From contig JADWQD010000015.1 of the NCBI GenBank assembly GCA_016110215.1, forward strand, positions 124,001-188,000: a stretch of DNA of 64,000 nucleotides, written 5' to 3'. The position numbers and the translations under genes were made by a program. This document shows, piece after piece, positions 44,225 through 56,294 of the stretch (within the stretch, counting starts at the first letter, position 1; the number at the start of each line of letters is the position of its first letter). The notes under the pieces were generated by a model, which saw only the letters and a program-made list of their open reading frames with translations, searched no databases and had not been told where the DNA came from. This DNA is from Capronia americana. Lineage: Eukaryota; Ascomycota; Eurotiomycetes; Chaetothyriales; Herpotrichiellaceae.

Positions 44225-45123
44225 GTTGCTGGAGAGCGTGGAAGTGCAGTTAAAACATGCGAGAAGTCGACAGTTGGATGACCTGCCGGGGCCTGGAGCT
44301 CCGGAACCAATGTCGCAGCTGATTGAGTGCCGGTTGAGACTGGCAGAAGGGTGGACGTTTATCGCAGGTCGTGGATTGAGATCAAAGTTCCATGACAATG
44401 CTGCGAGAACTGCGCTAAGCTCCCGGCCTTGGCACAAATTAAATTACCGCCTCCCATCGAATCGTCACTCCACCTTTGCCTTTGAATCTGCACGCCTGGG
44501 GACTACAGCATTGCCCACCAAGTTGAGGTGTGACAGGATACCTCCGTCGTTCCAAAAATATGGCGCATAAAGGCTGTAAATATGTTCGTCAAGTTCTTCC
44601 TTAGCTGTTGCCTGGGCTCTTTTGACGCGTAACTATCCGTTTCGTGCCTGTAACACCGGGTACGAAAATTACGGTGATTTCGTCCAGCATGCAAAGTTCT
44701 TGTCGGACGGCAAGACATGAAATTGCTGGTGGAAGAGCCACTTGCGTAGTTTCAGAAGAGACAGTAAAGTGATTTATATCAAGCGGCTTCAAAGATGGTC
44801 AGGGTCCCTAGCCGAGGAAGCAAGCTTTGAACAACAAGGGGAAATACTACACGCTTGTGGTGCTCACATTGGTTTGTAGAAGAAAACGCTCTGTGTTTCG
44901 ATGCCCCCCGACTCGTATCGTCCAATGTTGTAAAGTTCTATCTTCATGGCAGCGTCAAACTTCCGGTGTCCCTCAACCGGCACATACTGAAGCCTTTGCA
45001 CAGCGTCCGATTTTCTGGCAACCCGTCCTTTCACTGTGCGCACGTTGATATTGCCCTTCCGATCGGATGAGGTGTGGATGTTGCGCAGCTGGTTCTCCAA
45101 CTGCCCCAGTTCTCAACTCAGCC
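44225..45123. other. Intergenic, no gene seen
   Basis: About 900 bp between the COX5 start and the cofilin 3' end, both minus strand. Only short chance frames. Confidence 0.6.
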
Positions 45124-45817
45124 TTAGACAGTGCCTTTGCCTTTGCTGGCCTCCTTGAGCAGGTCCGCCCACTCCAACTCGCCCGGGTCGTTTGCCTGCC
45201 AGTTCATGGCGATTCCATTGAGGGCATTCTTCAGGGTCTCGCGAGAACTGGCATAAACCATGCGGGACTGAGAGAATCAGTCCGTGCCAGACTAACCGCG
45301 TGGTCCACGTACCTTAACACCGGTGTTGTCCTGGTTGATATATGTGATGAATGCAATCTTTGATCTGGATGTCCGATTCAGCATGTCCATTCACCATTTC
45401 GTACTGCATCTTCAGGCGCATACCTCTTGCCCTCACCGCCCTCGAGCTCGAACTCTACATCGTAGATGGCATATGAAGGGCGATCCTTGCCATTGGCCTC
45501 TTTCTTGGCGATGAGCTTTTCCCTGAAAGTGTCATAGTCTGGCTCGTTGCCGACTTCGTCCACCACAACTTCCTTCTGATCGTCGGAGATCTTGTAGATG
45601 ATGTATTTGGGACCGCCGCGACCGAGTTTCAGCTCGTTGAACTTGGAGACGCAGTCCGGATTGACGGAGAGACTGCGTTGGAGCGTATCAGCGAGCGGCC
45701 GAAGGCGCAAGGGAATCTAGTTGGTGATTGAGGGGTGCATGTATGGACATACCCGGAGACAGGCTGTGAGAAGGTCAGCTGAAGCGGAATTTGAGGATGG
45801 ATTGAGAAACTTACCAT
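45124..45817 (-). CDS. COF1: Cofilin (ADF/cofilin actin-severing protein)
   Basis: Binds and severs actin filaments in the cytosol. Five exons: 45815..45817, 45753..45763, 45424..45672, 45313..45364 and 45124..45267; the protein is 152 residues, close to other fungal cofilins. The first exon contributes only the ATG, followed at once by GTAAGT, and the second is 11 nt (coding PVSG with the next exon). Conserved segments are SVNPDCVSKFNELKLG, KYIIYKISDD, RPSYAIYDVEFE, EGKRSKIAFITYINQD and SRMVYASSRETLK, which is the actin-binding long helix. The exon 4 acceptor (TCCAG at 45365) was chosen because it gives the canonical KRSKI; a later AAAG would break the frame. Confidence 0.97.
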
Positions 45818-47521
45818 GGCTGCTGTTCGACGGCGAAGAGTCTTATGCGACTACGTTGGAGCTGGTTCTGGTTGTCAGTTTCAGCCAAAGTGAGACGGCG
45901 CTTGAAATAATTCGGGATGGAAGAGCGGCAGAGATAGCAGATTTGTTTTGAGCGGACATCCAGGCATCAATAATGGGGCCTTTTCGGAGGCAAGAGCTGA
46001 CGTACCTCTTCTGAAATCTGCGGCGCGAGACTGGACGAAATAATACAGAAAGTCCAGACTGCTTGTAGTGTAGGCAGAGGAATAAGAGGATCGTAGGTGG
46101 GATGAATAACAGAATGGTTCACGCAACCGTTGCAGCAAGAGGGACGAATCAATGGAGGGGGTCCAGAATCAACAATCCGCCAAACCAGGAACGAGGGGCA
46201 TGACTTCCCCCGAGCGGTTGGCGGGAGGACGCCGTTTCCACCGCGTAGAATGCCTAGCGAGCTCTCCGGCGGACTTCTAGACCTGCACCTGCTAAGAATT
46301 GCAACTCGCAACAGCGCACGCGCCTGCGGTACCGGCATTACTTGCAGTCACCCATCATGTGACCTATGGATCATAAGCATATCTACCCTTAGGTAGGAAG
46401 TTAGACAAGATTAATTGATCTATCCATCAGATGGAAGAGCAGAGATGTTTGTTACTCAAGCGGTGCCCCGAGCGTCTTGGCTTGTCCTACCTCTCTCTCC
46501 CTTAAACCTCTCTGGGGGAAAAGGCAACTTGATTTACGCCTCAAGGCTCTGAACTCTGCAGGTGATTGGAATCCCTACAGCGGATGAGGTAGGGCACAGG
46601 GTCAATCGAGAGTTGTATCCACCAAGATCGTGTCATCATGATCACTCCGCCGAATCAATCCTTGTGCAAGAGAATGGACATTTTTCTGGACCAGATACCA
46701 AGCTAGACTGGGTCCACGGTATCGCCCACTCTGTTGACAGCCTTGCTCGTTCACTTGCAACACCAATATTCACAACTATCAGTTTAAGAGCGTCGCTTTC
46801 GCCAGGTATCTGTCCTGGACAATTCCGTCTGCTTGGTTACCCTCTCCTACAGAATAGCATTTCGTCAGATCTGTTCTCCTCTGGCGACCAGTACCAGCGG
46901 CCGGAACGATCAACGAGCTCGTTGCCATTGTGTTACGAAGGTCCTTGCTGTGGAATCGGCCAACTTCCGAGACTGGACATATTGGACACCCAGAACAATT
47001 AGAGCCTATGCTTGGATTTGGTGGACGACATATGACTACCAGGTACATTCGAAGGCCAACCTGAATAAGCAACTTCACGCACGGGCAACGGTATCTTGTG
47101 GAATCATCTCAGCATTGGTTATTCCTCCAAGCCTTTGCCCTACCCTGCGTCAACTCATTCCGCTACAGTCTATATCATGCAAGCTACTTGGGATTTAGAG
47201 ACAGAATACCTCCTATCGTTTGACGTACGATCTCCAGCTTCCAGGCTATGAAATCCATTCTGGTAGGAGGGCTCGGAGGGATGACTGACTGGCAGTTGTG
47301 CAGCTGGAAAATTCGCTGCGTGTCTCGCCCCCGTGTTTTCTGCCACACCCTCTGCTTCTAACACTTCCCCTGCACATTGTGACTTCCTGCTACTTTCTGA
47401 ATCATTTGCCCCCGTATCCCACTGCGATTTTCTCTTGCCAATACTTACCCCTACCCTTATTTCGCATTTATTCTTCGCAGCTTTTTTGTCAGTACACACC
47501 GCGCCCCAGAACAATTGCACC
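45818..47521. other. Long intergenic stretch, no gene seen
   Basis: About 1.7 kb. Short frames only; the last 250 bp is CT-rich, consistent with a leader for the next gene. Confidence 0.55.
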
Positions 47522-48431
47522 ATGCCTGAATGGACTCCTGACTCGGAACGGGCACTCCTGATGTCCTTTGCTTTCGAGAAGGACCGGCCAAGTTTCGAAA
47601 CAATGGCGGAGAGAATGGGTGTTGAAGGATTCACCGCGAACGCGATTCGGTATTCACTTTCTTTTCTGACGACCCCAGCCCTGCCGTTAATCTCTATCCT
47701 GATCTGATGAGTTTTCACTTTCAAATTCTTCCTTTTTCATTCTGTCCTGTCTCTTTCCCATCAATCTTCTTTTCCCTATCCCTCAACCTTCAAATCACCT
47801 CGAGAAAGTACCATTGTTCCACACCATCCCAAGTTGCCTGTGCCTTCCGTCTATCTACCATCACTCGACGTCATCCACGATGCCTTTCAAGTGGGATGCT
47901 CAGTCTGAAAGAAGTCTTCTTCTGTCCGCCATCACAGTCATGGGAAACCCGCCCTCAACTATCTGGGATCAGGTTGCTGAGAAGATAGGCAACGGCACCG
48001 AAGTGAACGGCAACGCATGCAGGTAGCGCTGATACCCTGCACATCGTGCATTCCTTGTTGTGGCCCTTGCTTTGCTGTCCACGCACCACGACATAGCAAT
48101 TTTCAGATTAGTTGGCTAACTTGTGATATCCACCTGCAGTCAAAAGTTCTACAAGCTGAAGAGAGAGTCCGACAAGTTTCTTGCTGACGGCAGCGCTGTG
48201 GCAGCCAGCAGTGACGTGGCTACGCCCGTGAAAGCTACAAAAACCCCTGGCAGCAAGGGAACGAGCGGACGCAAGAGAAAGAATGCCGGCGCCGATTGCG
48301 ACGGGGAAATTGCTACTCCTACCAAGCGTAGCAAGTTGAAGAAGAATCCGGCCCCTGAGGTTGAGGTGAAAGCAGAAGTCCAAGATGAGGATACCCCTGC
48401 TGTCAAGGTCGCCGACAGAGACGCCGAATAA
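47522..48431 (+). CDS. Myb/SANT-like small nuclear protein C, two candidate first exons
   Basis: Main form: exons 47880..48022 and 48140..48431 (117-nt intron, CCTGCAG acceptor), 144 residues. The fold is FKWDAQSERSLLLSAITVMG, then TIWDQVAEKIG, then ACSQKFYKLKRESDKF. An upstream exon-like frame, 47522..47649, codes MPEWTPDSERALLMSFAF, then FETMAERMGV, then TANAI, ends in the same phase at a GT (GTATTC), and would splice to the same exon 48140 to give 139 residues ending in RQKFYKLK. Thus two alternative promoters or first exons may share one recognition-helix exon. The shared tail is Lys-rich with nuclear signals (GRKRKNAG, PTKRSKLKK) and a SUMO-like VKAE. The upstream exon could instead be a truncated duplicate. 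Confidence 0.8.
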
Positions 48432-50667
48432 GCATTATCCAGAAGGTGGTCAGTGGCTTAAGTGCCCCTGTCACAAGAGGACAATAGCTAACCTTGACAT
48501 GTTAGAGGCCGGCCATATCATTGCGACCTTACCTTTGGCAACGTATTGCCCTCCGACGCCTCCAGAAAACGGCTTGTTTAGAGTATCTTCCGACAGTGGC
48601 CAATCGCACACCTACAACAAATGGTTACCTTGACGTCGTTGAATACTCAGAGGTGGACTTGAGTTTAAGGTGACGGTCGAAGAGGTCGAATGAAACGAAG
48701 CGAAACATAGTGCATACCATGATTTGAGCTTGGACATCCGAATAAATGGATAAGCAGGGCGGCAAGTGCAGTACTTTGCTGTCCCTTCTCGTCAATACAG
48801 AACAGTCAGTCCTGCAAGTGGATAGCAAAGGATGCCTTGCTCCGCCACCAGACATGGCGTTCGCTGGATTCAATCAGCCCCTGAGCAATTGTACGACAAA
48901 TTCACTTCCGGATGAAATGTGATTTCGCAAGGCTCCTCCCAAATTCTCATCGCATCCATTCGAGAAAGCTCGAGTCGTCTTGCGTTCTAGCACCACCGAC
49001 AAGGCCGCTGTGAGCAGTGGCTGGCTGTAACAGAGATCCCATCATCGTGCACCGCAGCAATGTCTCACTCACAATGTCGCTCTTTCGGTTTCACAGCTCT
49101 TCATCGTGGTCATGAGAATCGAATGATCACAGACCCTGATTCCAGCCCTTTGCACTGTCGTAAGCGTGCTCCTGCGATAGAATATTTGCTTAAATGAATG
49201 AGAGCGTCTTGTGGTCGGCCAGTGTTCATATGTAGGTCCTGCAGATCGACGACCCAAGCTTAGAACCTGCCGCTCAGCACAGAAAGCCTTGTTATTTCCA
49301 GCTATAACGCAACGGGATGATGAAGAGGAAACCGCCCAAGTGATAGACTATGCACCCCTTGGTGACCGGTGGCTCATGATAGCAAAGTACATGTGTAGTC
49401 TCGACCATTTTTCCACTCATCCTTACCATCGTACCCTCAGGGCAGCATGTCGACCCTGTCCATAACTGGTCTTGTCCTCCGCTCCACAGAAATACTGCTG
49501 TGTAGGTACTCAGCCGCCCCAGGCATATGGACTTGGTTTTGCCTAAGCAATATTCTCGCTCCACCCAAGAATCGTATCTCCGCTCTACAATGTTTATAGG
49601 AGACAAATTGACCATGTCTTACTGATTGATCCTGACCATTTCAGGTTAGAGACGTTGCCTTGAGTTCGGCATCTTTAGGTCTCATTTGTCACTACTTGAG
49701 TTGTAGTTGTCGGCCATCTGAGTTCACCGGTGTCTGCACCCTCATCATGATGGTTGGATATTTTGGCCTCCGTCTCAATTGCAGAGAGTGAATGGTCAAG
49801 AATGAGCTCCACAACTGTGGACCTTTTGCACGTGGGCCAGAACTTTGACCAGGTGATAACAAAATGTGGCTGGCCCAGAGGTGACATGGTCAAGGTTGTG
49901 AGCTTGAAGGTGTCCTCCAAGACGATCCTTTTTGCTCTTCAAAGACGGCAGAAACAAATATTTGCTGGCGAGCAACCGCATATCTTCCTCTCTGCCGCCA
50001 AAGTTGGCCCAGCTCCAGGTCTCATTGGATGGTCTTACAATGGTACACCTTAATCTACAGGTGGAAGATTCCGCTTATTGCCGGTTCTTGCATCCAGCAA
50101 ACCCGACGCTTGCAGAATATGCGTGCACAAAAGGCTCATCTCCAAGGTGAAAGTGATCCAGCGTGATGTTCTGTCAGATTTGCCCAATCAGTGAGCGGTA
50201 TTGGGGGCGTTTGACAGTTCAAATGACAGTAATGACGCTAGTGTCCCGCCAAGCGACGCAGCTGCAGCGACCCACTTCAACATCCTGCAGCTTCCCTTTT
50301 CTCTCCCTCTTCCAGCCATTATGCCGGCTCTGGTTATGGTCTACGTTGGCAAATCGATGCTCGAACCGTGTCATCCCACATGGTACAGTCATCGCATCGA
50401 ATTTCACGCTAAGCCGTGGCGAAATGCCGCGACTCCGAAAGCAGCAAGCCAGCCCCAGGGCGAGATTAATGCTTTTCCGCCGTATCTCTCTCTGATCTCT
50501 GGCTCAGCATTCAGACACAGGTGAACCACGTGTGACTTTTTCAATCCAGCTCTTGTCTTCTTGACCGCTTCATACTCTCATGGTTGCTTACGCAGTATCG
50601 CTATTCCAACTTGACCCCCTAATTCACCGTCCGTGTCTCTATACTCATCACGCCGAGTATTTCAAGA
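48432..50667. other. Long intergenic stretch, no gene seen
   Basis: About 2.2 kb inside the SANT-like cluster. Both strands have only frames of about 100 codons or less without family character. Confidence 0.5.
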
Positions 50668-52409
50668 ATGGCAATAAACTGGAGACTCCGCAGCACAGTG
50701 TTCCAGCTGTTAGCAGCGGTATATGCTGAGCTGGGGGAACAAGGCGTGAGTGATTGACCCATCTTCATTGCCTGAGGTCTAACTGTGACCAGTTCAAAGG
50801 CCGATATGTGTCAATTGCTCAGTACTTTGGCCCCGAGGCCTCTTATGATGCCATCAAGTCGTTCTTCGCAAAAGAGGTCTCAAAGGCAGCCGATCAGTTA
50901 AAGGCTCAGAACCCCAGTCACCATGGCTCAGGGCGCGGTGCCCCTTCTAGATGCCCAGCTGGACCTTCCCGTCGGACCCCGCATCTTTACTTCGATGAAG
51001 AGGACATTAGCATTTTGACGCAGCGGGAGTTTGAAGCGGTAGAAGCCCGCATCGGGCATTCACTGCGAGGTCCTGCTAAGCGCGCTCGAGTAATCAAGGC
51101 GTCTCCACGCCCATCACCGGGACCAGAGGTCATATATGCAGCTACTGGCGTCGATGCGCAGCAAAGCGAGTCTCGTCCCAGCCAGGCAGCTAGTTGTCAG
51201 CCGGATCCAAATAATCCCGGGTACATTGCTACAGTCCCGTCTTGCAGCACAGTGCAGAGCGATGATTCCCACACAGCGCCAGAGGATAGTGGTCTCCGTC
51301 GCAAGCGGCCATATTCGGAGGTCCGTGACAGCATGCAGCCTGGAGTTGACGAGGTCAACCGCCGCAACCCGCCGCCACAATTCGAGTCATTTGGCTACGT
51401 CACCAGCCATGGCCAGTATCGATGTGCGTTGTGCTTGAGCGAACTCCCGAGTCAGGAAGCTCTTGACCGTCATGAACGTATCAGCAAGGAGCACTTTCGC
51501 AACCTGAACAGTGCACATACAGTGGCTAAAGGCCGGGAGAAACTGGCTCAGGTTACCATGCTGCCGCAAGCTGGACTTTATCCCAACCCTGCAGTACCTC
51601 TACAACCTCAAAGAGTTAGCAATGTTGCCGAAGCAACCAGACTGCAGCAAGCTTCTGGGCCTTCAAATTCTGCTCTGCCAGCAGGAAATGCCCGGCAGAG
51701 CACGCCATCTGATACAAACCAAGCACGTAGGCACTCCATCGGTCCTGCGTCCTCCCAGGGCCAGCCTGATGGCAGTAATCCAAGCCCGCAAGAGGAGCCG
51801 ATCATTGCAGTCGACAAGGGCAAGAACAAAGCCGCCTCTACGGACCCTCCGGCTTCGCCACTGTATCCTCCAAATTTCCGTCCACCACCGCCTCAAACAC
51901 CGTCACAGGCGCCTTCTGTTCTCGAAACTCGACCAACAACAGCCCGAACTGAGATAGGAACGCTCGACACGCCGCACACGGTCAAGAACGCTTTCGCCGC
52001 TCTGCAACAGCTGCAAGACCTCAAGCCCCCGTCAGATGGCAATCCAGTACCATTCTCAGCCACCGAGCTTGCCGGGATCATGCGTTCTACCGAGATCATG
52101 ATACAGTTGATGGGCCACGTGCAGAGAGAAGCGAAAGCTGTGGCCGAGTCGTATTCAGCCGCAGACTCATTCGACTCTGGTATAAACCTCGGATCAAACA
52201 CGGCCTCCGCACAGAATGGCGGTGGCGTTGGCGTCGACCAGAGTGCAGCAGCCTCTACGGAACGAATCGGTGCTATTCCACAGCCCATTTCGGCGCCAGG
52301 CATCGATGTGTACACGGGCATGCGACGCGATCAGAGGAATGGAGAATGCCAGACAAAGCGTAGGCACAAAGACACTGGGAGCGAAGTCTCATTTATTGTT
52401 CTGGAGTGA
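50668..52409 (+). CDS. SANT-like plus C2H2 zinc-finger protein D
   Basis: Exons 50668..50745 and 50793..52409 (47-nt intron, GTGAGT donor, CTAAC branch point, GACCAG acceptor) give 564 residues. Residues 1-65 show the SANT-like layout: INWRLRSTVFQLLAAVYAEL, then YVSIAQYFG, then YDAIKSFFAKEVSKAA. A single zinc finger follows at about 250 (YRCALCLSELPSQEALDRH, then ERISKEH), of the type with a Leu-rich helix used in RNA/DNA-processing proteins. Between and after are long Pro/Ser/Gln-rich disordered stretches. The intron falls at the helix 1/2 boundary, as in neighbours A and G. Largest member of the cluster; function unknown. Confidence 0.8.
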
Positions 52410-52938
52410 TTGGTTGGTTCGTATGCACGGAGTGAGTCGAAGTTGTCTATTATCGGCGCTACTGTATCTTTTATATATCCAACATGCGTTCTACCTATGT
52501 AGTACTGTATGTACGGTTCAACAGTATTTGTTTCCCGCGCCGCTTGAAGTGCTGCAGCTCTAGATTTTCCACTGTCCAACCGATTTCGTACAGTATTCTA
52601 CTTGATTTCTGATTCCCAGTTCCCTGTCTTTTCGCTCCCCTATGTTCGGCTTCCTCTGTGACCAGGGCAGAGTTTCATCTCATTCTCGACCACATTCATC
52701 TCCAGTACACGAGCCGGCCATTTCTCGGACCGGGTGAGGGTCCAGACATCTATGTTGAGAACCACCAGCGAAGGTCGCGTTTCCTGTGGGCCCACAATTC
52801 TTGCAAGGTCTGCAGCCTATGTTCTCGGTATTCCACCATAAAGGCCACTTATGACAGTACTGTAACATTCATTATGTACAATACTACATTACAACCCTTC
52901 TTGACGGGGACATGTGACATGGATGTTCCGCGCATTCA
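52410..52938. other. Intergenic between convergent cluster genes
   Basis: About 530 bp of 3' flanks. No gene seen. Confidence 0.6.
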
Positions 52939-53753
52939 TCAGAAGCTCATGTCCCAGTTTTCGGTCTTTACCTTCTTGGCTGCGTTGTCCTCGTGCTTGA
53001 TGTAATGGTTATCAGCACCGGCGTCGGCTTCGGCGTAGGCGTCACTGAAGGCTCGCTTCTGCGGCATATACAGGGGCATTGGGGCAGTCGATATGCCGAC
53101 ACCTGATCCTGTACCAGGTGCGATGGTGGGTCTGACGTTGCCTACCGCGGTCCACCTGCTGGGCGGGGTGGCTGGAGTGGAGGCGGCGGGCGATGGGAGA
53201 CCATGCAAAGCCGGTGAGCCGGGAGCATTGCTCTCCTCGAGCTTGAAGTCACCATGGTTGTTGCTCGCAGGGGAAGTGCCCTTTGCTACATTGGGCTTTC
53301 TTTCACGCTTGATCGTCGGCTTAGCCACATCTGAGCCCTCGCCAGCAGGGCGAGGATTGCTCGCTCGTGGCTTGGGAGCAGGGTGGCTCTTCATGTCTCC
53401 TGGTGGGCTGGTGGTCGTGACGATGTTGAGGCCATTCCGCTTTTTGATCTCGCTCAGCCGCTTCACGATGGTGTTTGCCTTTGTACCAGTCTTCTCTGCG
53501 TATGGGGTGATGTAGAGCTGTGAGTATGTTAGATACAAGCAAATTCTGGTGGGTTAGGGGTTCAAGTGAGAGGAAAAGTGAGATTCCAGGTTCGAGTTGT
53601 GGGAGGTGGTGTACCACCGGGGGAGAGGAAACAGGGAGAACTAATACTCACGAGGATTGGTTGTGGGGAGTCGCGCATCAACTCGAACAGGTACATGGCA
53701 TCTTTGGTGATCAAGTCGGATTTGTTGTTGGTTTGAGCCTCCTTGGAAGCCAT
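52939..53753 (-). CDS. SANT-like small nuclear protein E
   Basis: Exons 53652..53753 and 52939..53517 (134-nt intron, GTGAGT donor, CTCACAG acceptor) give 226 residues. The N-terminal three-helix unit is DAMYLFELMRDSPQPIL, then YITPYAEKTG, then NTIVKRLSEIKKRNGL, with the intron between helices 1 and 2. The rest is Pro/Ser/Ala-rich with Lys-rich patches and two SUMO-consensus motifs, FKLE and VKTE, the second within eight residues of the C-terminus. Probably nuclear. Function unknown; grouped with its neighbours by fold pattern and intron position, not by clear sequence identity. Confidence 0.75.
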
Positions 53754-54837
53754 TGTCGTGGCAAAGTCTGGGACGGAGACGGAGTACGTGCCAGTGGTAA
53801 TCAGTTAGAGAGGGGGGATCTAGACACAGAAACAGAGAGTTGATGGTGGTGGGCTGCGAGAAGCTTTGGAATGGCAAACAGGAAGTATACTAGAAACAGA
53901 GGGTCAGGCTGAGAGGCAAGTGAGTCAAGAGTGAAGAAACCTGGCCGCCGCTCTTAGTTTTCATCAAGGGCAGTTCAAATAGCGGAAGCGAAGAGTGAGC
54001 AAGGAAAGGAGGAGGTTGGCGGTACTAGGTATTCACTCGAGAGACACTGTCGTGGTGAGGCTGTTGAAATTCGACCTGTCATTTTCTCAGGACATGCAGG
54101 AGCGTAGGCGATAAGAATGGCCTGCTGCATCTCGTCCCTAGCGAATCCAGAAACAGGGTATGGAGTAACTGTCACAAAATGCAGCAGAGGGTTTAAGGGC
54201 ATACATGGCGCAAGCATTGGGCTCGGGGGCCACTGGACGCTTCTCTCTGGAGAGAGAATGTCGTATGCTCCTTCTGCCTGGCACACCGCTGGACTGGAGC
54301 GCCCCGTTGCTATGTCCATCACCAACATCCGGCGAAACAGCCCTTTGTGATTCGACATGTGTGGCCAGGGAGAAACAGGGTTGCAAGGATGACGGCCCCA
54401 AGATCCCCTGTGCGCCAGTCAAACCCCCGCCAGGCCAAGCCGCCGCTAACGCACCGTCGCGCGCTAACCGCATGCAAAAATGGACGACAAACTTCATGTC
54501 CAAAGCCAGGCAGAAATGGTTTATACACGGTTTGATATCGCAGAAATGAGGTGGCTGGGAAAATCAAGAAGGCTGGGAAGCCATCTCGTACACGAGACGC
54601 CGGGACTCCTCCTTCCGCAGTGTCGTTATCTTTTGTTGCAAGATCAGCCTGCCATCAGGGAGCCCAGACCAGTGGATGACACTCTCCCTCCCTCCAGCAT
54701 CCGGCTGTCTTTGTCTTCTTTTCTCCTCCAGTTCGGCTATGAGTTACGGGCTCAGGCGCGGCTTCGTGCCCATCTTCTCTGCCTTTACGCCAGTTCTGGC
54801 CCAGTTCTGTCGCCCACAATTTGCGCCCGCCCATCTC
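53754..54837. other. Intergenic, no gene seen
   Basis: About 1.1 kb between two minus-strand cluster genes. Frames up to 127 codons exist but lack family character. Confidence 0.55.
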
Positions 54838-55438
54838 TCAAATGAAGCTGCTGCTGCCACTGCTCTGCCCATTGAACTGTCCATATATCTGATCCTCCAT
54901 ACCCGCCGCTGCATCGAATGCGTCTGGCGTGAACTGTGCGTGAGGGCTCTGAAATGAGTCCCAAACGCTCGTGGCCATTTCTTCGGTCTTGAGTTCTTGT
55001 TGGCTGCTGTTTGGCTCAGAAAATTGCACCCCATCGATGATGGGATCTCTGAGAGCTTCTCGAGCTCGCTTTGAAGGCGTCGGCTTCTTCTCCTCCTCCT
55101 CATCGTCGTCGGATACTTTGCGCTTCTTCGGAGTCGCCGGCGGAGAGCCTGGCTGTGGGTCGTAGTCCTTGCGAAGTTTATAGTATTTCTGGCTGTTACC
55201 GATCAGCGCAACCATGCTTGGTATGTTTGGAAATGGTGAATGCCGCGGACCTGATAGCTGATGCTGTTAAACCTTCACCCAAGCGCTCCGCAACACGTTG
55301 CCATATGACGGTTGATGGTCTCAAGTTCGCCGCCGAGATGGCCAGCAGGAGCATTTTCCGCTCTGGAGGCCTCGTTATTTCCTGTTACCACGCTGCATCC
55401 ATCGACTTACCTTTCTCCGCAGTCCATTGGTAAGGCAT
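54838..55438 (-). CDS. Myb/SANT-like small nuclear protein F
   Basis: Exons 55411..55438, 55251..55362 and 54838..55192 (introns 48 and 58 nt) give 164 residues. The fold is YQWTAEKERKMLLLAISAAN, then VIWQRVAERLG, then ASAISQKYYKLRKDY. It is the closest relative of gene C: the same SQKxYKL recognition helix split by a phase-2 intron at the same codon. The tail contains PKKRKV, identical to the classical monopartite nuclear signal, an acidic run (SDDDEEEEKK), a SUMO-consensus LKTE, and a Gln/Ser-rich end. The second donor (GTCCGC) is weak, but frame and homology to C support it. Confidence 0.82.
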
Positions 55439-56294
55439 AATTGTTATACCAGCAAACTCGACAACAACAGAGACAAAGTACTGAAAGGCTGGAGGGAAGA
55501 AGACCGTGAGCAGGTGTGGGTGGAGAGGAAGGAAAAGCAAAGTCGAAAGAAATCGAGAGCAAAGAAGAGCAAAAGTTCCGTAGCCAGCAGGGTTGTGCGG
55601 TCAACGAAGGTTCCACAGCGTGGGAGTGGACATCCAGTCAGTGCCCTATCGCCGTTCAATAGAATTAGAGCCTTGTGCTTCGGGTGTCGAATCCATGACA
55701 CGGGCATGTCCAGTAAGGGGCGAAATCCAGTCGACAAGGCATGGCGAGCAATGCGTTATGGTCTCGGCTAGCGCATCCTCACGCTTTGGAAAGTGGCATT
55801 TGTAGGTCAGGGATCAAGTCCCCTCGTAACGGCACGCTTTCGAGCAAACCCGACAATGCTGAAGACCGTAGGTTCGACTAGTGCCGGAGAATGGCCTTCT
55901 TGAAGCGTCTCTGCCAGAAAGTGAGGCTTCCCAGCCAATCGAGTGGGGAAGCGTTGTCAAGGTTTCTGGGTCAGCGTCTGTGTAACGGCTTGAAAGCGAT
56001 GTAATTACAATACAGGGTGCCATCTTGGCCTGGGCCCCCGTGAGGGCACCTAACCATGCCCAGTGACCTGCCTCTGCCCGTCTCCAGCACCCTGAGCCGT
56101 AGATACCTCTTAACTGTCCACCTCACACCACAACTGGGGGGATATAAAGTATCAATTGGCTTCACGGTAGATAGAGAAGGGGATTCTTACGAAGTATAGT
56201 CCACAGATACCCATCCAGGTCCTTGACACACATTCCGTTCCATTCGATCCTATTCTTACCTCCAGACTCCTCGATTCACCGGCTCTCGACAACC
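55439..56294. other. Divergent promoter region
   Basis: About 860 bp between divergent cluster genes F and G. It holds a tRNA-like but rejected 78-nt stretch near 55754-55831. No gene seen. Confidence 0.55.

Noticed and set aside
55754..55831. A 78-nt stretch whose ends could pair as a tRNA acceptor stem (CGTTATG with CGTAACG) and with a T-loop-like ATCAAGT
   Set aside because: The T stem has two mismatches, the first T-loop base is wrong, and no proper anticodon stem-loop can be drawn. Judged chance or a very decayed tRNA.
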